From NCBI RefSeq assembly GCF_000746845.1, contig NZ_KN050846.1, positions 999,394-1,063,393 on the forward strand: a stretch of 64,000 bases of DNA. Direction: 5' to 3'. The DNA comes from Altibacter lentus (GTDB taxonomy: Bacteria; Bacteroidota; Bacteroidia; Flavobacteriales; Flavobacteriaceae). The translations under genes and the position numbers were made by a program. The notes beneath the pieces are model-generated. The model was given only the letters and a program-made list of their open reading frames with translations. It searched no databases and was not told the DNA's origin. Below, one piece after another: positions 26,810-35,567 of the stretch (its first letter is position 1; each line of letters opens with the position of its first letter).

Positions 26810-28114
26810 TTAGTTTTTTGTTAAGAATTGTAGGTATGCCAAGGCGTAATTATGCTGAAAAACGGTATTGAAATACTCCAACTGTTTTTGGGAATACTGT
26901 GTCTCGGCCATCAAGAGATCTGTGGTTTTTTCCAAGCCTTCCGCAAATCTGTTGGTTCGGATTCTAAGAGCTTCTTTAGATTGTTCCAGCGCCAATTCGG
27001 TCAGGTTTAAATTGTTCTTTGCATCCTGATACATCCGTTTTGCTTTGTTCAGCTCCAATTGGCTTTCGGCCTTGTACTGTTCCAGTTCCAGGTTCGCCTT
27101 GTTGAATTCGGCCTTGCTCTTTTGTGTTTTCCCGAAACGCTTTGAACCTTCAAAAAGATTCCAGGTCAAGGCTGCACCAAACAAATACCCATTGGCGTCT
27201 GCTTGAAAAATCTTATCATCGTACAGTTCGTAGCTTCCAAAAGCATTCAGTCTTGGCAAAAACGTCATTTTAACTGCATTGTAATTGTGTTTGTAGGCCT
27301 CTGCTGCAAACTCCATTGCCTGTATATCTGCTCGGGAATTGGAAAGGGTTTCTGCGGAATTCATTTCCGAAGCAACCATTAAAGAATCTGTTGGTTTCAA
27401 AACACCCGAAATCTCTTCATTCATTAGCACTTCAAGATATTCCGAAGCATTTATCACGTTACTCCTGGCGTATTGTAACTGGTTTTCCACTTCGGTAACG
27501 CGTACTTGCACCGCCAGAACATCGCTTTGTTGCAAATAACCCTGTTTAAAACTGTTGTTTGCCAACCGAAAGTTCTCCTTGGCTGCTTTGAGAGCGGTTT
27601 CCAATACGGTGACACTTTTATAGGCCAACTGCAACTGCATATAGGCCTTTTCGGTTTCTAGGGAAAGGTAATCTCCCGTGCGCGCCAACTGCATTTGAGT
27701 TGCCTCCCATGTTGCTTTTGCAGCTTTTCGTTGGAATATTCCGTCAAGGTTTATAAGGGGTTGCTGGATTTCCAATCTGGTTGCGAAAATTTCAATCTGC
27801 GAAGGGTCGTTCAGTTTGTTAGGGTCAAAATCGGCTTGGGTAACTATTTCCTGATTCAGCTTAAAGCCAAATGCCATCAACGGATTTGTAGTTGCGGTCG
27901 CGCTATGGGAAGCGGTTATGTTTGGTAGAAAAACAGCATTCGTCTGATTGTAATCACCTTTTGTGGCAAGAACCTGCTGCCGGCCAATTTTTAGTTTATT
28001 GTTTTGCTGAATCACCTTTGCCAGCACCTCGGCCTTGGAAATGGGTACTGTTTGCTGCGCGATCATCATTGCAGGCAGCAAAGCGATTAATCTAATTATA
28101 TTTTTGATCTTCAT
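26810..28114 (-). CDS. TolC-family outer-membrane channel
   Basis: 434 residues with signal peptide (about 1-19, ending MMIAQ) and two long helical repeats typical of TolC/OprM proteins (LETEKAYMQLQLAYKSVTV and the later ALRIRTNRFAEGLEKTTDLL). It forms the outer-membrane exit of the pump. First gene of the operon TolC-adaptor-pump-small protein-DUF2892. No Crp/Fnr-type motif was seen upstream. Confidence 0.9.
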   Translation of the reverse strand: MKIKNIIRLIALLPAMMIAQQTVPISKAEVLAKVIQQNNKLKIGRQQVLATKGDYNQTNAVFLPNITASHSATATTNPLMAFGFKLNQEIVTQADFDPNKLNDPSQIEIFATRLEIQQPLINLDGIFQRKAAKATWEATQMQLARTGDYLSLETEKAYMQLQLAYKSVTVLETALKAAKENFRLANNSFKQGYLQQSDVLAVQVRVTEVENQLQYARSNVINASEYLEVLMNEEISGVLKPTDSLMVASEMNSAETLSNSRADIQAMEFAAEAYKHNYNAVKMTFLPRLNAFGSYELYDDKIFQADANGYLFGAALTWNLFEGSKRFGKTQKSKAEFNKANLELEQYKAESQLELNKAKRMYQDAKNNLNLTELALEQSKEALRIRTNRFAEGLEKTTDLLMAETQYSQKQLEYFNTVFQHNYALAYLQFLTKN

Positions 28115-28195
28115 TACAACGTTTAATTTGATGCAAACCTACGGCGTATAAAAAGGTGGGTCAGTAACCAATGTTACCGAAGGATTTTAACGTGT

Positions 28196-28220
28196 AAAAA
28201 AAAACACCCCTTTGGGGTGT
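28196..28220 (-). terminator. Intrinsic terminator of the MBL-rhodanese gene
   Basis: On the minus strand ACACCCC (28214-28220 side) and GGGGTGT form a 7-bp G+C-rich stem with a 3-nt loop, followed by nine T. A textbook Rho-independent terminator 43 bp beyond the stop of the gene at 28263-29603. Confidence 0.92.
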
Positions 28221-28262
28221 CTGTAATAAACGAAGCCATTAGCTTTTATAATGCGAATTTTG

Positions 28263-29603
28263 TTAATTGAAGTCTTTTACGTCATCGCTAAGATCGTAAA
28301 TAGGGGTCGCTTCGAACGCCTTCTGAAGAATACTAGTTCCCGCTGCGCTACGGTATCCGCCGGCACAGTGTACCACAATAGGTTTATTCGTAGGGATCTC
28401 GTTTGTATTTTCACGTAATTGATGCAACGGAATAGGGATAGCGTTTTCAAACAATTTCCCTTCGGAAACTTCACTCTCGTTACGAACGTCTACGATGGTG
28501 TAATCTTTCGGGTTCTTTTTGAAAGCTTCCAAATGAAATGACGGCGACTTCTCCAAATTTACCTTGCCAAGAGTAAGAACAGTTTCGACATTCGCTTCAT
28601 AGCCGATCTTTGCAGTACGTTGAAGGATTCTTTCAACGTTTTCGATAGCGTCCACAACCAAATGGAATTTCTCATCCGGTTGTACGATCGATCCTAACCA
28701 AGTTTCAAACTTTGATGTGTCCGAAACCGCCATAATGTTTATACTTCCCGGCAGGTGATTCTTTTTAAAGTTCTCTTCATCTCGAATGTCTATTATGAGT
28801 GGGTCTTGCGCTGCTTCTGTTGCATTCATTTTACATTGGATCTTGCCTAAAGCAGCACGTAAGTTTTCAGCTCCATTTTTGTTCACATCCACGTTGTAAC
28901 CAAAATAGTGCGGAATAAAAGGTTGTGAATCCAACAAATGATTTACAAATTGTTCTTCGGTTTGTTTTTTAAATGCCCAATTCCCAATTCGTTCATTACC
29001 CAATGTACTTGACGAAGCGTCCTCGCTCATTCCTTTTCCGCAGAGGGAGCCTGCGCCGTGTGCAGGATAGACGTAGGCAGTGTCCGGCAGATCTGTGAAC
29101 TTATTTTGCATGGTATCATACATCATTTTTGCCAATTCTTCACGTTTGGCCTTCATATGGCCGGCCTTTTCACGCAGGTCCGGACGCCCCACATCGCCCA
29201 CAAATAAGGTATCCCCTGTAAATAGGGCTGTTTTATTCTCTTCCGAAGCAATAATAGTGATACTGTCCGGGGAATGGCCCGGTGTATTGATCGCCCGAAA
29301 GGTGCAGTCTCCTATAACCACTTCATCGTTATCGTCGAAAGCTACATGTGGATAATCCGCCCCCGTCTTTTTACTGCAGTAAAGGGTGGCACCGGTTTCC
29401 TTATGGATCTGCAGATGTGAACTCACAAAATCGGCATGCGGGTGTGTCTCAAACACAGCTACGATCTCTGCATCGTTATCTTCTGCATACTTGTAATACT
29501 GAAGAGGATTTCTTTCGGGATCCACCAGTGCCATTTTTCCGTCACTGATAATAGCATACGAAAAATGTGAAAGGGGCTCATATTCAAATTGTTTAATTTT
29601 CAT
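28263..29603 (-). CDS. Persulfide dioxygenase-like MBL protein with two rhodanese domains
   Basis: 446 residues from ATG 29603 (MKIKQFEYEPLSHFSYAII); the frame extends to 29663 but that stretch is not conserved. Residues about 1-240 are an MBL fold with HPHADFVSSH (H54, H56, D58) of the mononuclear-iron persulfide dioxygenase type, like CstB. Two rhodanese domains follow: the first lacks a catalytic Cys in its active loop (VVDAIENVER), the second keeps CAGGYR. It should oxidise or transfer sulfane sulfur. Monocistronic, with a good terminator. It may detoxify persulfides made by reduced sulfur. Confidence 0.88.
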   Translation of the reverse strand: MKIKQFEYEPLSHFSYAIISDGKMALVDPERNPLQYYKYAEDNDAEIVAVFETHPHADFVSSHLQIHKETGATLYCSKKTGADYPHVAFDDNDEVVIGDCTFRAINTPGHSPDSITIIASEENKTALFTGDTLFVGDVGRPDLREKAGHMKAKREELAKMMYDTMQNKFTDLPDTAYVYPAHGAGSLCGKGMSEDASSSTLGNERIGNWAFKKQTEEQFVNHLLDSQPFIPHYFGYNVDVNKNGAENLRAALGKIQCKMNATEAAQDPLIIDIRDEENFKKNHLPGSINIMAVSDTSKFETWLGSIVQPDEKFHLVVDAIENVERILQRTAKIGYEANVETVLTLGKVNLEKSPSFHLEAFKKNPKDYTIVDVRNESEVSEGKLFENAIPIPLHQLRENTNEIPTNKPIVVHCAGGYRSAAGTSILQKAFEATPIYDLSDDVKDFN

Positions 29604-29745
29604 ATTTTCAGATTTTAGAATCAATTTAAAAAAGACTTTCGAAACGAAAAAAACGAAGGTCAAATTCTAACAAAACTTTAAAACTATGGAGGTCCTGTTA
29701 GCTATTAGAATGTTGTTTCATTGGGCATCAATGCCACCTGCCTTT

Positions 29746-30594
29746 TCAGGTATTATTATGAGACGGGATTACCAAAAAGGGAATGTTTGTATGGTAAGCC
29801 ACTTGATTGATCACCGGCTTGAAAAGCATATTTTCGAAAAAGGAATGCTTGTTGTGGATCATCACCAGCAAATTGATCTTTTGTTTTATCTGAAAGGTTT
29901 CGATCGCTCCAAGAACATCGGTATTTTCGGCAATGTGAAAAAGATGTGCGTTCTCTTCAAAATAATGATCGAGAAAGTCCTTGATGCCTTCCTGCTCTTC
30001 TGATAAGGGTTCCCCGTAGTACACGTTCAAAATATTGAGTCGGGCCACGTGGTCCTTACATATCTCTTTGATCAATGAAAGATAGGGGTTCGTCTTATTC
30101 AAGGTGTAATCGGTAGGGAACAGGATCTCCTTTGGGGCTTCATAATGGAATCCCGAAGGTACGGCCAGGACAGGACACTTCACTTTTTTAATTGTATACG
30201 TAGTGTGGGTTCCCAGAAAGACCTCTTTCGCCCCTGTTGCGCCTTGGGTTCCCATGACAATAAGGTCAATTCCCTTTGTTTCTACCAGATCGATCATTTC
30301 CATAACGAGCAGATTAAAACTGGCGATACGTTCAAAAGAATGCTTGGGATTATTGAATTCCTTTTGCAGGGAACTCTCGATACGCTCCAGTCCTTTTTCA
30401 GAATTATCCCGAACGATCTCCTGCAATCGAAGTGCCGAATAGCTATCGGCCATGATTCCTACATTGTAAGCGGCCGGTGTAAAGGTGTTCAGTAAATAAA
30501 AAGTACAGGATTCCTTTTCAAAAAATTTCATGGCATATCGCAAAGCATTCATGGCATTTTCAGAAAAATCGGTAGGTAATAGGATCTTTTTCAT
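29746..30594 (-). CDS. Universal stress protein (two tandem UspA domains)
   Basis: 282 residues starting MKKILLPTDFSENAMNALRYA, with MGTQGATGAKEVFLGTHT as nucleotide-binding pattern in the first domain and a degenerate second half. Second gene of a two-usp operon: the preceding usp stops 16 bp upstream. Expression is expected from the operator at 31516-31529. Confidence 0.9.
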   Translation of the reverse strand: MKKILLPTDFSENAMNALRYAMKFFEKESCTFYLLNTFTPAAYNVGIMADSYSALRLQEIVRDNSEKGLERIESSLQKEFNNPKHSFERIASFNLLVMEMIDLVETKGIDLIVMGTQGATGAKEVFLGTHTTYTIKKVKCPVLAVPSGFHYEAPKEILFPTDYTLNKTNPYLSLIKEICKDHVARLNILNVYYGEPLSEEQEGIKDFLDHYFEENAHLFHIAENTDVLGAIETFQIKQKINLLVMIHNKHSFFENMLFKPVINQVAYHTNIPFLVIPSHNNT

Positions 30595-30610
30595 GACTGT
30601 GAGTTTACGT

Positions 30611-31459
30611 TCAATTTCGAGGTAAATTTTGCAATACCAGAAACGGGATCTGGATCTTCAGACCGATATCCTGAATCTTGGAGGTGTGTAAAAGCGATTC
30701 CAAATAGGAATGCCGAGAATTGGTCATTACCAATAGGTCAATATCATGTGTCTCAATAAAATCCCTTATAACAGCCGGTATGTCCTTTCCGGCTTGTTGG
30801 TGGAACACCGTCTTGTTCTCGTCCAGCAAACAAGACAACAGGGTCCTATTGTCCTGCTGCCGGTACGACAAATTATCGAACGCAGTAATGTACAGAAAAT
30901 GGAGGGTTGCAACAAATTTTCTGGCCAGGGTGCTCAGCATTTTGATCTCCCGACGCTGGCAGGGCAGTAAATAATCTGTTGTATAGAGTATATGCTTTGG
31001 ATGTACGTCGTGAAACCGGGAAGGTATGGCGAGAACGGGACACTTCACGTATTTGATAACCTGTAACGTGTTACTCCCAAAAGTGATGTCTCTTTGATCG
31101 GTAGCGCCTCGGGTTCCCATCACCAAAACATCGGCATTCTCCTTATCTACCAGATCGTTCGATACATCTACCAAACTTCCAAAAACCGATAGAGAATGAT
31201 ATGCATGTCTGGGATTGGGCGAAATGGCAAGCATTTGGGCAAGAACATGTTGTAGTTCGGTGTCCGACTTTTCCTGAACTTTTTCTCTATACGCTTCAAA
31301 GAGTTCCCGAGACATCTCGAGGGTGTTCTCATAGACCTCATCTGCATACGCATGAAAAATGATAAACTCACTTCGCTCGTATTTAAACAATTCTAACGCA
31401 TAGCGTATCGCATTCATGGCATTTTCAGAAAAATCGGTTGGAATGAGTACTTTTCGCAT
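30611..31459 (-). CDS. Universal stress protein (two tandem UspA domains)
   Basis: 282 residues starting MRKVLIPTDFSENAMNAIRYA. First domain has MGTRGATDQRDITFGSNT. First gene of the two-usp operon behind the operator at 31486-31529. The second domain is unusually Cys- and Tyr-containing but shows no motif. Confidence 0.9.
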   Translation of the reverse strand: MRKVLIPTDFSENAMNAIRYALELFKYERSEFIIFHAYADEVYENTLEMSRELFEAYREKVQEKSDTELQHVLAQMLAISPNPRHAYHSLSVFGSLVDVSNDLVDKENADVLVMGTRGATDQRDITFGSNTLQVIKYVKCPVLAIPSRFHDVHPKHILYTTDYLLPCQRREIKMLSTLARKFVATLHFLYITAFDNLSYRQQDNRTLLSCLLDENKTVFHQQAGKDIPAVIRDFIETHDIDLLVMTNSRHSYLESLLHTSKIQDIGLKIQIPFLVLQNLPRN

Positions 31460-31485
31460 GGTAGAGGATTACATTTTAGTAGTCT

Positions 31486-31529
31486 CAAATATAAGCTGAG
31501 AGCCTTACAAAAAGAATGACAATTATCAG
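31486..31529 (-). promoter_or_regulatory. usp-usp promoter: Crp/Fnr-type operator plus -7 box
   Basis: ATGACAATTATCAG (31516-31529), 22 bp, then TATATTTG (31486-31493), a perfect TAnnTTTG on the minus strand; no -33 TTG. The leader to the ATG would be about 20 nt. Confidence 0.72.
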
Positions 31530-31600
31530 CTAACCGCTTGATTTTTAGCGAAACCTTAAGATAAAAATTACGGCACAAATGGTACCTTGTAAATAAAAAA

Positions 31601-31825
31601 ATGAAACCCAGTGCACTAACATGGGTGGCCATTACCACCTTAATCCTGCTTACCGTTGTAATCTTTGTCGCTATGGACATGCCTTTTGGTTGGGTATTCT
31701 ATCTTACAACCCTGGGCCAGGCGGTGTTGGTCTATACTGTCTACCGCGTCCTAACAGATGATTACACAACCCACAAAACCTTCGATGATTTTTACGACGA
31801 TCATCCCATTGGTAAAAACAAATAG
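31601..31825 (+). CDS. Small membrane protein of unknown function
   Basis: 74 residues with two hydrophobic segments (about 5-25 and 29-49) and an acidic, aromatic tail (TFDDFYDDHPIGKNK). No family recognised. It lies alone on the plus strand between two usp operons, with its stop 3 bp from the convergent usp stop. The composition and start context look like a real gene; it may belong to cytochrome-oxidase-like small subunits, but this is only a resemblance in size. Confidence 0.65.
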   Translation: MKPSALTWVAITTLILLTVVIFVAMDMPFGWVFYLTTLGQAVLVYTVYRVLTDDYTTHKTFDDFYDDHPIGKNK

Positions 31826-31827
31826 TT

Positions 31828-32667
31828 CTATTCGTGCAAGACCAGGAAAGGAATCTTGGTATGATAACTTATTTTCTCTACCGTAGGCCTGAATAATATA
31901 CGCTGAAAGAAATTAAGGTTTTTGGCCACCATAGCGATCATATCGGTATTATTCTTTGCCACGAAACTCTCAATGGCATTATCAATATTCAAGTCTGTAA
32001 TATAATAGAACTGATGCGGCTTATTATCAAAATGCTCCTGCAAGAAATTCCTGTTCTTTTGCTGAAGGGAACTCAATTCATGCACTTTCTTGGAAACATA
32101 CAATACACTTAGGACAGCCTCTTTTAACTGAAGTATTTCTGAAAGGGTCTTCAATATCCGGGACTTGTAAAACATATTGAAGTCGGTAGGAAAAAGAATG
32201 TTCTTAGGCGGGGTATACCTCGCCTGCTCCGGGATCACCAGTACCGGGCATTTTACGCGGGTAATGACTTCCCCTGTATGGCTGCCAATGGTAGATGCGT
32301 TCAATTGGGAAGCTCCCTTGGTTCCCATGACGATGTAGTCGATCTTCTTCTCATCCACATGTTTGCGTATGGCTTCCACAAACTGAATATACTCATGAAC
32401 TGCATAAAACCGGTGTCTTTTGTTGACCGCAAGTTTTTGCATTTTCTTAAGTTCGGCGGTTAATGTTTCGGAAGGGTCGTAGACCACTTTTTGGTCCAGA
32501 ACCGTTTCAGAATACTTATAGAAACATTCTTCTTCATTCAATTCTTCCACCAGCGAGACATGCAACAGAAAAAAATTGGCAGGGGTATGCTCAAAAAAAG
32601 ACAATGCATACCTAATTGCATTCTGGGCATTTTTAGAAAAATCTGTCGGGATAAGAATATTCTTCAT
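31828..32667 (-). CDS. Universal stress protein (two tandem UspA domains)
   Basis: 279 residues from ATG 32667 (MKNILIPTDFSKNAQNAIRYA); an in-frame codon at 32685 adds six residues with no similarity to the paralogues. First domain with MGTKGASQLNASTIGSHT. Monocistronic behind the operator at 32688-32731. Confidence 0.9.
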   Translation of the reverse strand: MKNILIPTDFSKNAQNAIRYALSFFEHTPANFFLLHVSLVEELNEEECFYKYSETVLDQKVVYDPSETLTAELKKMQKLAVNKRHRFYAVHEYIQFVEAIRKHVDEKKIDYIVMGTKGASQLNASTIGSHTGEVITRVKCPVLVIPEQARYTPPKNILFPTDFNMFYKSRILKTLSEILQLKEAVLSVLYVSKKVHELSSLQQKNRNFLQEHFDNKPHQFYYITDLNIDNAIESFVAKNNTDMIAMVAKNLNFFQRILFRPTVEKISYHTKIPFLVLHE

Positions 32668-32687
32668 CTCACTACTTTGTAACAAGA

Positions 32688-32731
32688 CAAAAGTATTTGG
32701 AACGTGTCAGCTAAAGAATGACAATAGTCAG
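32688..32731 (-). promoter_or_regulatory. usp promoter: Crp/Fnr-type operator plus -7 box
   Basis: ATGACAATAGTCAG (32718-32731), 22 bp, then TACTTTTG (32688-32695), a perfect TAnnTTTG on the minus strand; no -33 TTG. It starts 13 bp downstream of the REC-Crp gene stop, so the regulator and the usp lie side by side. Confidence 0.68.
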
Positions 32732-32744
32732 TTTTAGAAAAAAA

Positions 32745-33803
32745 CTACTCGATGGTTTGAAGGCGCTCCAGGTCGAGTATTCTAATGTTTCGCCCTTCGA
32801 TCTCTATAAGTCCCTCTTTCTTAAAGCCCGATAGGGTTCTAATGAGGCTCTCGGTGGCGATCCCTGCCACACTCGCAAGATCATTGCGGGATATTTTTAT
32901 GGAGTCTTCCGATTTCTTGTTCAATACCTCGGCAAATTGAAGGATGGTCTGTGCTGTTTTTTTCCGAACGGAACTATAAGCCATTTGCAGCAGTTGTTCC
33001 TTTATTTCTGAAAGGTTGTCGGTGAGCACGTTCATTAACTCCAAGGAAACGTTCCTGCTTTTGCCCAGTACTTCTTTTAATTCCATTTTGGAGATCGCTG
33101 CCAGCTCGGTATCCTCAACGGCGGTTGCCGATTCCTGATAAGGGAAATTTTCATCAAATGAGGTAAAGCCCAGAAAGTCATCGGCTTTGTGCAAAGCGGT
33201 CGTTAATTCCTTTCCGCTTTCATCCATCTTATGACTTTTTACCACCCCTTTTAAAATTAGAAAAATGTTGTTGGAATGATCCCCTACTTTATAGACGGGT
33301 TCTCCTTTTTTTACTTGTATGATCGTTCCATTATCGTCGAAGAAATTCTTTAGCTCGTGCAAACTGCGAACGCTATCCTCGTCCTGTTCCGCTAACGCTG
33401 CTTGCTGAATCTCTTTTGCCATGGCCGACAGAATGCTCGATTTGGCCAAGCGGCTTTCTATGGCACTTAAAAGTTCTTCTTCATCGAAGGGTTTTGTGAG
33501 GTAATCATCGGCCCCCAGATCCATTCCCTTTCTAATTTCCTTATGTTCGGTTTTTGCAGAAAGAAAGATAAAGGGGATCTGTCGTGTATTAACGTCGTTG
33601 GCAAGTGCCTGTAGCACCCCATATCCGTCCACTTCGGGCATCATGATATCGCATACAATAATATCGGGTTTTTCCTTCTTGGCTTGCTCAATGCCGGCAG
33701 CGCCGTTAGGCGATGTTAATACGTTGTAATTTGAAAGTTCCAGCAGCTCTGCCGTATTCTCTCGAAGGGCGACATCGTCTTCTATGATAAGTATGGTTTT
33801 CAT
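32745..33803 (-). CDS. Response regulator: receiver domain fused to Crp/Fnr DNA-binding domain
   Basis: 352 residues from ATG 33803 (MKTILIIEDDVALREN). Receiver domain about 1-120 with phospho-acceptor Asp in IIVCDIMMPEVDGYG (D52). Then a cyclic-nucleotide-like effector domain (about 150-260, KKGEPVYKVGDHSNNIFLIL) and an HTH_Crp (about 285-350), recognition helix ATESLIRTLSGF with E and R at the FNR base-contact positions. It is likely phosphorylated by the kinase encoded directly upstream. A candidate regulator of the operator set described here, although its recognition helix is FNR-like and might prefer TTGA sites. Confidence 0.9.
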   Translation of the reverse strand: MKTILIIEDDVALRENTAELLELSNYNVLTSPNGAAGIEQAKKEKPDIIVCDIMMPEVDGYGVLQALANDVNTRQIPFIFLSAKTEHKEIRKGMDLGADDYLTKPFDEEELLSAIESRLAKSSILSAMAKEIQQAALAEQDEDSVRSLHELKNFFDDNGTIIQVKKGEPVYKVGDHSNNIFLILKGVVKSHKMDESGKELTTALHKADDFLGFTSFDENFPYQESATAVEDTELAAISKMELKEVLGKSRNVSLELMNVLTDNLSEIKEQLLQMAYSSVRKKTAQTILQFAEVLNKKSEDSIKISRNDLASVAGIATESLIRTLSGFKKEGLIEIEGRNIRILDLERLQTIE

Positions 33804-33814
33804 GCTACGCTTCA

Positions 33815-35098
33815 TTATGAATTATGTTTTATGGGAAGGACCACGGTAAAGGAACTCCCTTTATGCTCCTTACTGCTGAACACGATAGTACCGCCCAAGT
33901 TTTCTAAATGACTTTTCACAATATTGAGGCCAATTCCGGTGCCCTGGTCCAAAAGGGCGTTCTCGGCCCGAAAGTATCTATTGAATATAAATTTTTGTTC
34001 CTTTTCGGGGATACCCATTCCTTCATCTGTTATAGAAATCGACAAATCGTCCTTTTTCAATTTTATCTGAACATCGATCACCGTGTGCTCCGGAGAATAC
34101 TTGATCGCGTTATTAATTAAATTCGTTAGAATGAGTTCCAGTATCTTCTCATCAAACTCGATCACGATATCATCAATATTTTGAGGGTAATTGATCTTTT
34201 GCCCGTCTTTTAACAACATGTTCGCGTCGTAGATCACCTCATTGATCACCTTACTCAAAGGGAACTCGCTAAATTTGTAGGTAGCTTTACCCGTTTCAAT
34301 ACGCTCTATGGATAAGAAATCATCCAGGATATTATTGAGGTATTTCACTTTACTTTGAATGGTCTTTAAATGCTTTTCCCGCTTTTCTTGTTGCTCGGTC
34401 TGGGTGTATTTTCTCGCCAAAGTAGCCGAAGTAAGGATCCCACTCAAGGGTGTTTTAAATTCATGAGAGACCAAGGAGAGGAATTTTGTCTTTAACTCGT
34501 TTAATTCACGTTCCTTGCGAAGCGATTCTTTCATCTTGTTCTCTGCCTCTTTTCGCTTGATTACCTCATCTTTCAATTCGATGATGGTGCTGTGAAGCTC
34601 TTTCGTACGTTGTTCGATCCGTTGCTCCAAGCTCTCATTGAGCACTCTTATTTCCTTCTCTTGTTGCTTCCGTACGGAAATATCGCTCACCAAGGCCATC
34701 ACGTAGGTACTCTTATTGATCTCGAAAGGGTTGAGGCCGGCTTCTACAGGAAAGACACTACCATCCTTCCGCAACCCATACAGATCACGCCCATGTCCCA
34801 TCTGTCGCTTGTCACTATTTTCTACAAACGCTTCAAAGTGTCCCTCATGTTTTTTGTGGTATTCCTTCGGAATAAGAAGATTTAAAGATTGCCCGATCAA
34901 TTCATCGCCCTCGTACCCGAACATGGCATTGGCAGCCCCATTTGAAGCAACCACTTCTTGACGGGCATTTACAATAATGATTCCTTCAGAAATAGCTTCA
35001 GAAAGAAGTTTGAAAATGGTGTCCTTTTTTTCTTCAAAAACCTTCATTCCCCCAAATGTAATGATTTTAATAGAGTTATCGGAACTGATTTTTATCAT
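33815..35098 (-). CDS. PAS-domain sensor histidine kinase
   Basis: 427 residues, no transmembrane segment. PAS domain (about 25-145, INARQEVVASNGAANAMFGY and GLNPFEINKSTYVMALVSDI), coiled coil (about 148-205), HisKA with FLSLVSHEFKTPLSGIL (phospho-His), then HATPase_c with NLINNAIKYSPEH, DEGMGIPE and GTGIGLNIVKSHLE. A soluble sensor, probably of redox state or a small ligand. The following response regulator overlaps or directly follows its stop, so they form a two-component pair. The PAS domain shows no haem-binding His that I can name. Confidence 0.92.
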   Translation of the reverse strand: MIKISSDNSIKIITFGGMKVFEEKKDTIFKLLSEAISEGIIIVNARQEVVASNGAANAMFGYEGDELIGQSLNLLIPKEYHKKHEGHFEAFVENSDKRQMGHGRDLYGLRKDGSVFPVEAGLNPFEINKSTYVMALVSDISVRKQQEKEIRVLNESLEQRIEQRTKELHSTIIELKDEVIKRKEAENKMKESLRKERELNELKTKFLSLVSHEFKTPLSGILTSATLARKYTQTEQQEKREKHLKTIQSKVKYLNNILDDFLSIERIETGKATYKFSEFPLSKVINEVIYDANMLLKDGQKINYPQNIDDIVIEFDEKILELILTNLINNAIKYSPEHTVIDVQIKLKKDDLSISITDEGMGIPEKEQKFIFNRYFRAENALLDQGTGIGLNIVKSHLENLGGTIVFSSKEHKGSSFTVVLPIKHNS

Positions 35099-35152
35099 AA
35101 AACATGCCGGCGGAATTTGTTATTTTTAACCAATATTTAAAACACTGAAATT

Positions 35153-35557
35153 ATGGACACTACACATCCGGCCGAATTGGAATTCTACCAAAAGATTGGA
35201 AAACTTTTTTACGCCGTGGCGGCTGCCGATAACGTCGTTCGCAAAGCCGAATATGATATGCTTTTGGACATAGTTTCATCGCACTGGATGAACGTAGATG
35301 AAGTTAAAGATGAATTTCACAGCGATGCGGCATTCCAGATCGAGATCGTATTTGGATGGCTTGATTACAACAATGCCCAAGCCGATGATTGTTTTGAAGA
35401 ATTTCGCGAGTTCAAAATGGAGCATGAGAACCTTTTTGACGACAAGCGAAAGAAACTTATCTGGAAAACGGCGCATGCCATCGCCGATGCCTTTGCCGGC
35501 ACCAACAAATCGGAATTGGTTCTCCTTTCCAAATTAAAATTAACCCTCAGTTCTTAA
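35153..35557 (+). CDS. TerB-like conserved protein
   Basis: 134 residues, all-helical, with acidic patches and ADNVVRKAEYDMLLDIVSSHW reminiscent (split) of TerB/DjlA-like domains that bind metal through acidic residues. The function of most such proteins is unknown. It starts 54 bp from the divergent kinase gene and precedes the lipoprotein gene by 10 bp. Confidence 0.7.
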   Translation: MDTTHPAELEFYQKIGKLFYAVAAADNVVRKAEYDMLLDIVSSHWMNVDEVKDEFHSDAAFQIEIVFGWLDYNNAQADDCFEEFREFKMEHENLFDDKRKKLIWKTAHAIADAFAGTNKSELVLLSKLKLTLSS

Positions 35558-35567
35558 AAAGCAAATC

